Below, one piece after another: positions 16,022 to 23,004 of a stretch of 64,000 nucleotides of DNA. Where the stretch lies: assembly GCA_038203875.1 (NCBI GenBank), contig JBBRDN010000001.1:1-64000 (forward strand). The letters run 5' to 3'. Under the pieces are notes generated by a model. That model was not told the origin of the DNA and searched no databases. It was given only the letters and a program-made list of their open reading frames with translations. A program made the translations under genes and the position numbers. Position 1 is the stretch's first letter, and each line of letters begins with the position of its first letter. The stretch is from CANJSG01 sp038203875. Its GTDB lineage: Bacteria > Verrucomicrobiota > Verrucomicrobiia > Limisphaerales > CANJSG01.

Positions 16022-16630
16022 ATGCGTTCCAAAGTGCGGCAGATAAAACATGCATTTCTGGTGCTTCTGGTTTTCGCAGCTGCAAGCTGCGAACGCACAC
16101 CGGTAACGAATCCTGTTGAATCGATGAAATCAGAACAGTGGTGGACATACCTTGCAGATTACGACGGTTTCCCGGGTTCAACCGTGGTGGATCTCGGCCT
16201 GAAGCCTCAAGCGCCTGTCCCAGGCCTCCCAACGGTTCTAGTCACAGGCGTAAGCTATGAATCGTCTCCAGAAAGTTCCGGGCTACCGACTCCTGATGAA
16301 TTGATCTTTCTCACTAAACTTAGTGCCAAGCGGCTCGCGTTAATCGCCTCAAAATCGAAGGCTGTTTTTGCCGGAACCTTCACTCACAAGAGCGAGCGAT
16401 TGGATTACATCTACATCTCTGATTCCACCGGCCTAGAGTCGATTTTGCGGGATTTCTACAAGACGGAATGCCCGGATCGACGTCCATACATCAACTTGAA
16501 GAGCGATCCTCGGTGGGAGGCGTATTTGAGCTTCCTCTTCCCCAACCAGCAGGCGATCGACTTCTACCGAGCCGAATCAGAGCGTGAAAATGAACGCCGA
16601 CGCCGTGAGGCGACTTCCAAAGGCCGGTAG
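16022..16630 (+). CDS. DUF695/RraB-like lipoprotein
   Basis: A 202-residue protein. The N-terminus has a lipoprotein signal (residues 8-23) ending AAASC, so Cys24 should be lipidated. The mature part follows the DUF695 pattern: 'QWWTYLADYDGFPGSTVVDLGL' start, an alternating strand/helix core, then 'DPRWEAYLSFLFPN', the motif shared by DUF695 and RraB-like proteins. The function of DUF695 is unknown. Codon use is less GC-rich than neighbours, compatible with transfer. Its stop codon lies inside the left arm of the inverted repeat at 16626. Confidence 0.72.
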   Translation: MRSKVRQIKHAFLVLLVFAAASCERTPVTNPVESMKSEQWWTYLADYDGFPGSTVVDLGLKPQAPVPGLPTVLVTGVSYESSPESSGLPTPDELIFLTKLSAKRLALIASKSKAVFAGTFTHKSERLDYIYISDSTGLESILRDFYKTECPDRRPYINLKSDPRWEAYLSFLFPNQQAIDFYRAESERENERRRREATSKGR

Positions 16631-16785
16631 GGCGAAGGCTCCCGCCGAGCCGCCTCATATCTTTGTCGAATCAAGGCAGGCTACGGCGGCATCTCCCTAC
16701 GCTTGGGTCAGCCAAAGGCTTCCCACGAGGAACCGCGTGTCAGGTGAACACCTCTGGAAGGCTCGGCGGGAGCCTTCGCCCTACC
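16626..16785. repeat. MITE-like element with perfect 26-bp inverted repeats
   Basis: Bases 16626-16651 (GGTAGGGCGAAGGCTCCCGC...) are exactly complementary to 16760-16785, around a 108-base interior with no ORF. The left arm supplies the stop codon of the DUF695 gene. Arms begin GGTAGGGCG, the same start as the element at 38765. No target duplication was obvious. Confidence 0.75.
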
Positions 16786-17168
16786 GTTCCAGTTGTTCGT
16801 TGTGCGTCTGCTTTGTCCGTGACTTCTGCGGTCCATCTCTTCGCGTTCTTTGGCGCTCTTCGCGGACGAGATGGTCCCGGCCTCTCAATGCGGCGGGGCT
16901 GCTCGGCTCCAGCGGAGCCGCCTGTTTATTAGCCACGTCGGCAAACAAGAGCCCCCCAAGCTCCGTAGGAGCGGCCTCGATAGGTCGCTCCTACGGAGCT
17001 TGGCGGGAACCAGGTTTGCGGTTGCTTTAAACAGGACGGCCTACGGGCCTGAGCTGTGGGGGATTTCCCAGAAAGAACCAGGTTGTCAGGCGAATGCCCG
17101 GGCCGCTCGGCCGGAGCTATTGCCGCACAGCTTGCCCTTCCGCATCGAGTGCTCGTGATGCTCCGGTC
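16786..17168. other. repeat-rich intergenic region
   Basis: No gene is supported here. It contains a TCTTCGCG-type repeat fragment (16838-16866), a GGCTCC-AGC-GGAGCC hairpin near 16909-16923 and the strong hairpin at 16958-17001. Together with the preceding element this makes about 540 bases of stacked repeats. Confidence 0.5.
16958..17001. repeat. 16-bp inverted repeat, AAGCTCCGTAGGAGCG type
   Basis: The arms 16958-16973 and 16986-17001 are exactly complementary with a 12-base loop (GCCTCGATAGGT). The stable stem is not followed by T residues, so it is probably a REP-like element and not a terminator. Confidence 0.65.
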
Positions 17169-17372
17169 ATGTCCGCGCCTTTGGCGGTTCAGATTTCTCC
17201 CAAGTCGAAAGCCCGCGTTGACTTCCTCGGCCGAGGCCAACATTTTCCGCCGGTCAGAATCATGAACCGCCACCGCGCCAATTCCGTCATCGTATGCAGC
17301 CGACCCCAGGCTGCTTGGATGGCCATTGCCATGAAGTGGGCTGCCAAGCGTGCAGTCCCCGGCGGTAGTTGA
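17169..17372 (+). CDS. possible small basic protein, 67 residues
   Basis: An ATG at 17169 opens a 67-codon frame ending at TGA 17370-17372, followed within 25 bases by a strong intrinsic terminator on the same strand. The product is basic, with a central 'MNRHRANSVIV' and a C-terminal helix 'AAWMAIAMKWAAKRAV' that looks amphipathic. It is not recognised. The terminator is the main reason to believe something is transcribed here; a small RNA is the alternative. Confidence 0.4.
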   Translation: MSAPLAVQISPKSKARVDFLGRGQHFPPVRIMNRHRANSVIVCSRPQAAWMAIAMKWAAKRAVPGGS

Positions 17373-17396
17373 TCTCGAACTAAAAACGATTTCACC

Positions 17397-17430
17397 AAAC
17401 CCGCCGGAAACACCGGCGGGTTTCTTTTTT
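17397..17430 (+). terminator. intrinsic terminator
   Basis: An 11-base perfect stem (AAACCCGCCGG / CCGGCGGGTTT) with a five-base loop is followed by CTTTTTT. It ends transcription coming from the left before the EamA gene at 17460. Confidence 0.9.
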
Positions 17431-17459
17431 CCCGTCGGCGCCACGGCACTCCAAACGAC

Positions 17460-18392
17460 ATGAGCAGCGCCAGCAACGACACAGCGAACCCGGTCCGGAC
17501 CTTCACGCGGGGAGCGGAGGTCTTCCACTTCGGCTCGGTCTACCTCATCTGGGGGTCGACCTACCTCGCCATCCGCGTGGCCGTGGAGACGATGCCGCCG
17601 TTCCTGATGGCCGGGACGCGGTTCCTCTTCGCTGGCATCTGCCTCTTCCTCTGGCTGAAAATGCGCGGGGCCGCCTGGCCGAAGGCGGTGCACTGGAGAT
17701 CGTCGGCCATCATCGGAACCCTGCTGCTATTGGGCGGGAACGGCATGGTGTGCTGGGCGGAACAGTATGTGCCCTCGGGCATCGCCGCGCTGATGGTGGC
17801 CACCCAGCCGATCTGGTTCATGCTCTTCGACGCGATGCGCCCCGGCGGAGCGCGGCCGACGTTGTTGGGAATCCTCGGACTGCTCGTCGGCTTCTCCGGC
17901 GTGGTCATCCTCGCGACGGGACGTTCGATGGGCGGAGCGGAACTGCCGATCGCGGGAATCCTCGGACTGCTGGTGGGCTGCCTGTGTTGGTCCGGCGGCT
18001 CTGTTTTCGGCAAACAACTGGAGCGCCCACCTTCACCCTTGATGGGAAGCGCGCTCCAGATGGTCTGCGGCGGCGCGGCGTTGACGCTGGTGGCGGTGTT
18101 GCGGGGAGAACCGGCGTCGGTGCGGTGGGACGCGCTCTCGAGCCATTCGCTGATGGCCTGGGTCTATCTCGTGGTCTTCGGATCTTGGATCGCGTTCGGC
18201 TCCTACGTGTGGCTGCTGGAGCACGTGGCGGCGGCCAAAGTCGCGACCTACGCGTATGTGAACCCTGCCATCGCCGTGCTGCTCGGGTGGCTGTTCGTGG
18301 GCGAACCGTTCACGCTGCGCACCTTGCTGGCGATGGCGGTGATCCTAGGCGGCGTGTTGATCGTGCAATGGCCCCGGGCGAAGAAGGGCTAG
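17460..18392 (+). CDS. EamA/DMT-family transporter, YedA-like
   Basis: A 310-residue inner-membrane protein with about ten hydrophobic helices arranged as two EamA repeats. 'YLIWGSTYLAIRVAVETMPPF' (residues 29-49) is the usual start of the first repeat, and 'WLFVGEPFT' near residue 280 is the typical motif near the end of the second. It should export a small metabolite or amino acid; the substrate is not predictable. It begins 29 bases after the terminator, so it has its own promoter. Confidence 0.88.
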   Translation: MSSASNDTANPVRTFTRGAEVFHFGSVYLIWGSTYLAIRVAVETMPPFLMAGTRFLFAGICLFLWLKMRGAAWPKAVHWRSSAIIGTLLLLGGNGMVCWAEQYVPSGIAALMVATQPIWFMLFDAMRPGGARPTLLGILGLLVGFSGVVILATGRSMGGAELPIAGILGLLVGCLCWSGGSVFGKQLERPPSPLMGSALQMVCGGAALTLVAVLRGEPASVRWDALSSHSLMAWVYLVVFGSWIAFGSYVWLLEHVAAAKVATYAYVNPAIAVLLGWLFVGEPFTLRTLLAMAVILGGVLIVQWPRAKKG

Positions 18393-18431
18393 GCGGTGTT
18401 GCCCTTTGTCCCCGGCCGCGTTACCGGCGGG

Positions 18432-18561
18432 GCACTTCGCGGTGCCGATGCCGGACAGGTTCTTCTCGGTGCGGATGAAGAGCCGGCCCTGCGTCCTGGC
18501 GGGCTAGGCTTGGACGTTTTCTCCGAGGGGATTTCTCGCGAGCACACGGAACTCCCTTCGG
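18432..18561 (-). pseudogene. 3' remnant of a PQQ-type beta-propeller gene
   Basis: The reverse strand encodes 'EFRVLARNPLGENVQA', a TAG stop, then 'PARTQGRLFIRTEKNLSGIG'. This is the usual last blade of PQQ-like propeller proteins of this phylum (typically '...ASPAV..G+LFIRT..HLYCIG'), with TAG where TCG (Ser) is expected. No start or upstream blades remain. The rest of the 18393-18601 gap shows no gene. Confidence 0.6.
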
Positions 18562-18601
18562 GCCGCGTCCAGCATCGCGGCAAGAGCGGTGGATGGAGCT
18601 T

Positions 18602-20911
18602 TCAGGGGGATGCTGACGGGGGTTTTCCGAAAAGAAGCCTCAGGCTGTTGAGCACGACGATGACGGTGCTGCCCTCGTGGCCGACAACGCCGAGGGTGAG
18701 CGGGACCGGCCCCAGCGTGGCTGCCACCGCGAGCACGACGACGGTGCCGAGCGAGATGACGAGATTCTGTTTGATGATCTTCTTCGCACGAAGGCTGAGC
18801 TGGTAGGCGGCCCAGAAGTTCTCGATTCGGTCGTGCATCAGGATGACCTCGGCCTGTTCCAGGGCGGCATCGGAGCCGCGTGCGCCCATGGCCACGCCGA
18901 CATGTGCGGCGGCAAGGCTGGGGGCGTCGTTCACACCGTCGCCGATCATGGCGACCTTGTGGCCGGCCTGCGCCAGTTCGCGGATAGCGTCGACCTTCTG
19001 CCCGGGCTGGAGGCCGGCGCGGACTTCATCGACGGGAACAAGCTTCTGCAGCTGGCGCCCGGCGGATTCGCGGTCGCCCGTGAGCACGAGCGAACGGATG
19101 CCGGCTTTGCGGAGCCGTTCGATGACGGGCTTCGACTCGGGCCGGACTTCGTCGCGCAGGAGGACGCGGCCGCGAAGCTCCCCGGCTTTTAGCCAGACGA
19201 CGGATAAGCCGGCATCGCTGTCGTCGGCGGACGGCGGACCAGCCGGATCGTTCTCGAAAACCCAGTCGTGTTTGCCGAGCCGCACGAGCTGGCCGTCGAC
19301 CTTGGCTTCGACGCCATTACCGGCGACGGAGGTGATCTCGGTCGCTTCGGGCACGGCGATCCCGAGCTTTTTTCCGTGGCGCGTGATGGCGCGGGCGAGG
19401 GGATGATTCGAGTGGGCTTCGACGGCGAGCGTGGACCGGAGCACGTCGGCTTCGCGGCCGGCCGGATAACTTCCCACTGAAGCCACCGTGAGATCGCCTG
19501 TGGTGAGCGTGCCCGTCTTGTCGAGCGCGACAATGTCCACCTCGGCCAGCTTTTCCACCGCGCCGCCACCGCGAAATAGGACGCCGTGCCGCGCGCCCCA
19601 TGCGATGGCCGCGAGGATGGCGGACGGGATCGAAAGCACGAGCGCGCAAGGCGACGCGACGACCAGCAGTGTCATCGCCCGGTAGAACGCACTTTTGGTC
19701 GAAGCCGTCGAATGGATCGGCGGCAGGTCGAGCGCCAGCCACCAGACGAAGAACATGACGGCCACAAAGCCGAGCGCGCCCAAGGTGTAGCCGCTGCCGA
19801 AGCGGTCGGTGAAGCGTTGGCTCGGGGCCTTGAGCTTCTGCGAATCGCGGATGAGCCGGATGATCTTCTCCAGCGAACTTTCCGATGCGGGTCTGAGCAC
19901 ACGCACGTCCACGGCACCCCAGAGATTCAACGTGCCGGCCATGACAGTGTCGCCGGCCGTTTTTTCGACGGGCGTGGCTTCGCCGGTCAGGTTGGATTCG
20001 TCGGCGGCGGTGCGGCCTTTCGTGACCTCCGCATCGACGGGGAACTGGCTGTCCGGCCGGATGCGGAGCATCAGGTCCTTCACCAGCGATTCTACGGGGA
20101 ACTCCTTTTCCGAGCCGTCTTGTTGGATGACCAGCGCCGTCTTCGGCGCCGCCTTGAAGAGCGATCGGATCTCGCGCTGGGTCCGGCCCATGGCGTAGTG
20201 CTCCATCGCGCCGGAAAACGAGAACAGGAAAAGCAGGGTCGCTCCCTCCGCCCATGCGCCGATCGACGCGCAGCCGGCAGCCACGGCGAGCATGAGGAAA
20301 TGGACGTCGAGCACCTTCTTCCGCAGGAGCTCCCAGACCTCCTCCGCAGGTCCCCACGCCCCGCACAGATAGGCGCCGATGAAGGCGGCCAGACTCCAGG
20401 GCCCTTCGAGGACAAGGCCCCCGAGCAGGCCCAGCGCACCGCAGCCCAGGGCGAGCGCCAGCTGGATCTTCCATTCGTCGAGCGAATGGTCGTCATCCGG
20501 AACCTCCACTTCGCGGGGCTTGAACGTCGGGATCGGGAGATTTCGCCAATGCCAGAACGAGGGGGCCGTGGGACACGTGAGGCGCGACACCGTCAGCTTG
20601 CCGGCGGTGACGGAGGCGGTGGACTGCGGCAGGGTGGTGAACAATTCGGACTTGGGACAATCACCGCACGAGCCCTCGTTCCTCGCCAGCGGACAACCCG
20701 CCTCGGCCTCCTGGGCTGCGGCCACCGCCTTAAACAACGCATCCTGGACCTGGGAATTCGGTTTCCCAGAAAACGAGGCCAGCGCACCGGACCCTTCGCC
20801 CGGGTTCAAGGTGACCGCTTCAAGCGTCGGGTCCGAGGCGATCAGATCCGCCACGGACCGCGCCAGGCAAAGATCGCCGGCGCCGTTGGTGGTTGCGGTC
20901 TGTCTGCTCAT
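18602..20911 (-). CDS. heavy-metal P1B-type ATPase, P1B-4-like
   Basis: A 769-residue inner-membrane metal exporter. The phosphorylation site DKTGTLT, the TGE loop (NLTGEATPVEK), the HP locus (SNHPLARAI) and 'GDGVNDAPSLAAA' are all intact. The membrane metal site reads SPC (residues in 'ASPCALVLSIP') and the last helices carry 'VGHEGST', the pair that marks the P1B-4 group (Co/Zn/Cd or Fe export). The N-terminal 140 residues lack a CxxC heavy-metal domain but have a small cysteine cluster (CPLARNEGSCGDCP) that may bind metal. It is transcribed alone. Confidence 0.9.
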   Translation of the reverse strand: MSRQTATTNGAGDLCLARSVADLIASDPTLEAVTLNPGEGSGALASFSGKPNSQVQDALFKAVAAAQEAEAGCPLARNEGSCGDCPKSELFTTLPQSTASVTAGKLTVSRLTCPTAPSFWHWRNLPIPTFKPREVEVPDDDHSLDEWKIQLALALGCGALGLLGGLVLEGPWSLAAFIGAYLCGAWGPAEEVWELLRKKVLDVHFLMLAVAAGCASIGAWAEGATLLFLFSFSGAMEHYAMGRTQREIRSLFKAAPKTALVIQQDGSEKEFPVESLVKDLMLRIRPDSQFPVDAEVTKGRTAADESNLTGEATPVEKTAGDTVMAGTLNLWGAVDVRVLRPASESSLEKIIRLIRDSQKLKAPSQRFTDRFGSGYTLGALGFVAVMFFVWWLALDLPPIHSTASTKSAFYRAMTLLVVASPCALVLSIPSAILAAIAWGARHGVLFRGGGAVEKLAEVDIVALDKTGTLTTGDLTVASVGSYPAGREADVLRSTLAVEAHSNHPLARAITRHGKKLGIAVPEATEITSVAGNGVEAKVDGQLVRLGKHDWVFENDPAGPPSADDSDAGLSVVWLKAGELRGRVLLRDEVRPESKPVIERLRKAGIRSLVLTGDRESAGRQLQKLVPVDEVRAGLQPGQKVDAIRELAQAGHKVAMIGDGVNDAPSLAAAHVGVAMGARGSDAALEQAEVILMHDRIENFWAAYQLSLRAKKIIKQNLVISLGTVVVLAVAATLGPVPLTLGVVGHEGSTVIVVLNSLRLLFGKPPSASP

Positions 20912-21094
20912 CAGGGACGAACACTTCCAGCGAACACGGGTTCGTTCCAGTGGGAAAGCTGCCGCGCGATTGGCGTGAGCCGGCCGTGGATTGCCTTGGG
21001 GACGGTCTTCCGCCGTTCTCCGGAGCGCACGGCTCGCACTTTGAGACGCGACGGGTCGGGCGGGCTCAACTCAACCAATGCGAACGAAGTTCGA

Positions 21095-21805
21095 TCAACA
21101 CTTCGGCGACTTGCGCTTCTTGCCGATCGCGCTGCGGGCTTCGAACTTCTCGATACGTTCGGGCGCGAACGGAATCGTGCCGCAGTTCCCGATCTGCTCG
21201 ACGGCGATCTTGCCGATGCCCTTGGCGGTGGCGACCGCGACTTGGTGGAGGGGTTTGACGTAGCAGGCGATGGCGATGACGAAACTGTTCATCGCGTATT
21301 TGAGCCGATCAGGCTGCTGGTGGATCGACTTCGCCACGCGTTGCAGGTGCGACTTGATCTCGGCCAGGTCGAGGACCGCGTCCTCCTGGATTGCGACCAT
21401 GCTGCTGTAGGTCTGCCAACCGGCGGAAGCGATGGTCGCGTCCTTCGATTCGATCCACTTCAAGGCCATCTCCCGGCCATGCGGGCCCGCGGACGCCACC
21501 CACGGGACCGTGAACTCGGCGACCCAGTCGCAGGTGGCGCCCTCGATCCACTTTTGAAGGTCCTTCCTGGTCATCTTCGCGTCGTCCGCGATCAGCCCGG
21601 CGAGATACATCACGTCGGCGATTCCGGTGTCGTAGAGATCCAGGGCGAGCTGGTAGTCTTTCTTCACCCGTTTCTGGATCTTCTTCAGGTCCTCGACCTT
21701 CATGCCGAGGCACGGCTCCTTGGCACCGCCGTTGTTCACCCAGTTCTTTTTGGCATGGGCGTTGGCTGCTTTCGTGAGTTCGGCGACAATGTCCTTGGCG
21801 TTCAT
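21095..21805 (-). CDS. DNA alkylation repair protein, AlkD-like HEAT-repeat fold
   Basis: A 236-residue cytoplasmic protein of the AlkC/AlkD DNA-glycosylase superfamily, all-helical HEAT-like repeats that remove alkylated purines. Diagnostic features are 'GVKVEDLKKIQK'-like start (here GMKVEDLKKIQK), 'CDWVAEFTVPWVA' and 'SAGWQTYSSM'. It ends in a basic tail (GKKRKSPKC). The catalytic Asp/Trp set of AlkD cannot be confirmed by eye, so a non-catalytic relative is possible. It lies directly downstream of the last integron attC site but is not itself followed by one. Confidence 0.8.
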   Translation of the reverse strand: MNAKDIVAELTKAANAHAKKNWVNNGGAKEPCLGMKVEDLKKIQKRVKKDYQLALDLYDTGIADVMYLAGLIADDAKMTRKDLQKWIEGATCDWVAEFTVPWVASAGPHGREMALKWIESKDATIASAGWQTYSSMVAIQEDAVLDLAEIKSHLQRVAKSIHQQPDRLKYAMNSFVIAIACYVKPLHQVAVATAKGIGKIAVEQIGNCGTIPFAPERIEKFEARSAIGKKRKSPKC

Positions 21806-21887
21806 TTTGGCTCTCCCTGAGGTTGCAGTGGTGTGGGTTTTTATCCGTGTGCTTTATGGAGTGGGCTGCTCAGGGCGCGCAAACGTG

Positions 21888-21980
21888 GTGTAACGGCCCA
21901 AGCTCAGCGACGGCGGCCACGAGTCGCGCCGCTTGCAACCCGGACGGGACGCCGCCATTCGCTCCAGCGCATCGCTAGGT
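21888..21980 (-). other. integron attC site 1 (93 bp)
   Basis: On the reverse strand the outer boxes are ACCTAGC (R'', consensus RYYYAAC) and GTTACAC (R', consensus GTTRRRY), each one mismatch from consensus. Inner arms GCGCTGGAGCGAATGGCGGC and GCCGCCGTCGCTGAGC can fold together as the extended stem. The spacer carries TTGCAA, shared with site 2. Confidence 0.75.
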
Positions 21981-21985
21981 CTTGT

Positions 21986-22345
21986 TCACTTTGATTTGGC
22001 GTAGTCGATCATGCCTTGGAAATCGATGACCACAGCCGCTTCATCTCCAACCGTCCAAGCGTCGTGCCCTGAGGGCAGAAGCGACACATCGCCGGGTTTG
22101 CAGTCGAACCCTGTGCCATCATCCATCTGGATGTGGAGTATGCCCGAGACGTGATACTGGAAATGAGGTGCCTCACAACTCTTGGTCTTGGCGAGAGGCT
22201 GGAGAGATTCAGCCCATCTCCAACCTGGTTCAAATATACACCGTCCGATCGTCGCGCCGCCGATCGTGATGATCTCTAGTCGGCCTTTCGGGAACTCGCG
22301 AATTTCGTCAGGAGCTCCGAAATGTTTTAGTTCTGCTGTGTCCAT
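21986..22345 (-). CDS. cupin-domain protein (cassette gene)
   Basis: A 119-residue single-domain cupin. The two cupin motifs are visible: 'HFQYHVSGILHIQMDDG' with metal-ligand type histidines (about residues 61-77) and 'PGDVSLLPSGHDAWTVGDE' (about 84-102). N-terminal 'EIREFPKGRLEIITIGG' is typical of small cupins linked to environmental sensing. No signal peptide. It stands in an integron cassette with a 56-base leader after the attC core. The ligand is unknown. Confidence 0.85.
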   Translation of the reverse strand: MDTAELKHFGAPDEIREFPKGRLEIITIGGATIGRCIFEPGWRWAESLQPLAKTKSCEAPHFQYHVSGILHIQMDDGTGFDCKPGDVSLLPSGHDAWTVGDEAAVVIDFQGMIDYAKSK

Positions 22346-22401
22346 AATGATTGAGGTGCTATTGGAGTTTTGTTTTGCGGTTGAGAGAAAAAGTGGAAGA
22401 C

Positions 22402-22494
22402 GCCTAACGATCCAAGCTCAGCGAGCCGGCGCACGGGACGCGTGGATTGCAACCGGAGCGCGATGGCCGGGTCCGCTTCAGCGCATGGTTAGGT
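22402..22494 (-). other. integron attC site 2 (93 bp)
   Basis: On the reverse strand the outer boxes are ACCTAAC (R'') and GTTAGGC (R'), both perfect matches to RYYYAAC and GTTRRRY. Inner arms GCGCTGAAGCGGACCCGGC and GCCGGCTCGCTGAGC pair imperfectly, leaving bulges as expected for attC. It has the same length as site 1, and the parts CCAAGCTCAGCGA, TTGCAACC and CAGCGCAT are shared. Confidence 0.85.
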
Positions 22495-22507
22495 GCCATC
22501 GTATGTA

Positions 22508-22738
22508 TCACGGAATGTTGATCGGAATGATGGTGGAAGGCTGATCAATCGGGGTCGCCTCCTGGGCGAGTTGGCTCTGTTTCCGGCTCGCCTCCAACTC
22601 TGCCGTCTTCTTTTCGAGTGCGTCAGTCTCCGCGCCCGTGAAACGAAGCTCCTCAGGAATGAGCGCTCCGCAAAACCCGCACTTCGGCAACCTCCGGGTG
22701 TAGAGGGCTCGCTGGCAGTTTGGGCAGTGATGTTTCAT
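22508..22738 (-). CDS. small zinc-ribbon protein (cassette gene)
   Basis: A 76-residue protein with an N-terminal zinc ribbon, CPNC at residues 5-8 and CGFC at about 20-23, followed by a charged helix (about 37-60) and a proline-rich tail. Such short ribbon-helix proteins are widespread in Verrucomicrobiota with no known role. The ATG is 12 bases from the cassette edge and the stop is 13 bases from attC site 2, a tight cassette fit. Confidence 0.75.
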   Translation of the reverse strand: MKHHCPNCQRALYTRRLPKCGFCGALIPEELRFTGAETDALEKKTAELEASRKQSQLAQEATPIDQPSTIIPINIP

Positions 22739-22930
22739 AGCGCGAAGTGCCGCCTAATATTGTTACCAAGCCGCACCCGGTGCAGCCCATCACAACGGTT
22801 GGCCAGCGGATGGTTTTCCGTTGGTCCTGAGATAAGGAGGTTTTCCCGTGTTTGCCAGCAACTTCATGCAGTTCACCACACAGGTGGAGGGGCTCCACTG
22901 GGGAAGCCGCTTCGGCGCCGACGTTCGGTC

Positions 22931-22994
22931 CTTCTCTTCCTCTTCGTCCTGCTCCTAGTCATGGGACGAGGACGAGAAGGAGAACGACGAAGAG
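22931..22994. repeat. imperfect palindrome rich in GAGGACGA
   Basis: A pyrimidine arm (CTTCTCTTCCTCTTCGTCCT) faces a purine arm (GGACGAGGACGAGAAGGAGA) around TAGTCATG. It lies just past the stop of the symporter gene and shares its core with the hairpin at 775-809. The rest of 22758-23004 has no supported gene. Confidence 0.5.
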
Positions 22995-23004
22995 CATTGG
23001 GACT

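Larger units (their letters stand above)
21888..22757 (-). mobile_element. integron cassette pair without integrase (CALIN)
   Basis: Read on the reverse strand there are two consecutive cassettes. The first is a 76-residue zinc-ribbon gene followed by attC (22494-22402), the second a cupin gene followed by attC (21980-21888). Both genes point the same way, each stop lies within about 15 bases of its attC, and each attC is 93 bp. Upstream of the first gene a TTAGGC at 22756-22751 marks the expected cassette edge, preceded by A and not G. No integron integrase is found in the window. Confidence 0.75.

Noticed and set aside
21095..21805. AlkD-like gene as a third integron cassette
   Set aside because: It follows an attC in the right direction, but no attC lies after its stop, so cassette status is unsupported.
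19586..21820. 744-codon forward ORF across the P-type ATPase and AlkD genes
   Set aside because: It spans two real reverse genes and the gap between them and has no recognisable domain.
22653..22898. 81-codon reverse ORF overlapping the ribbon gene
   Set aside because: It runs across the cassette edge and into the ribbon gene in another frame, with no domain.
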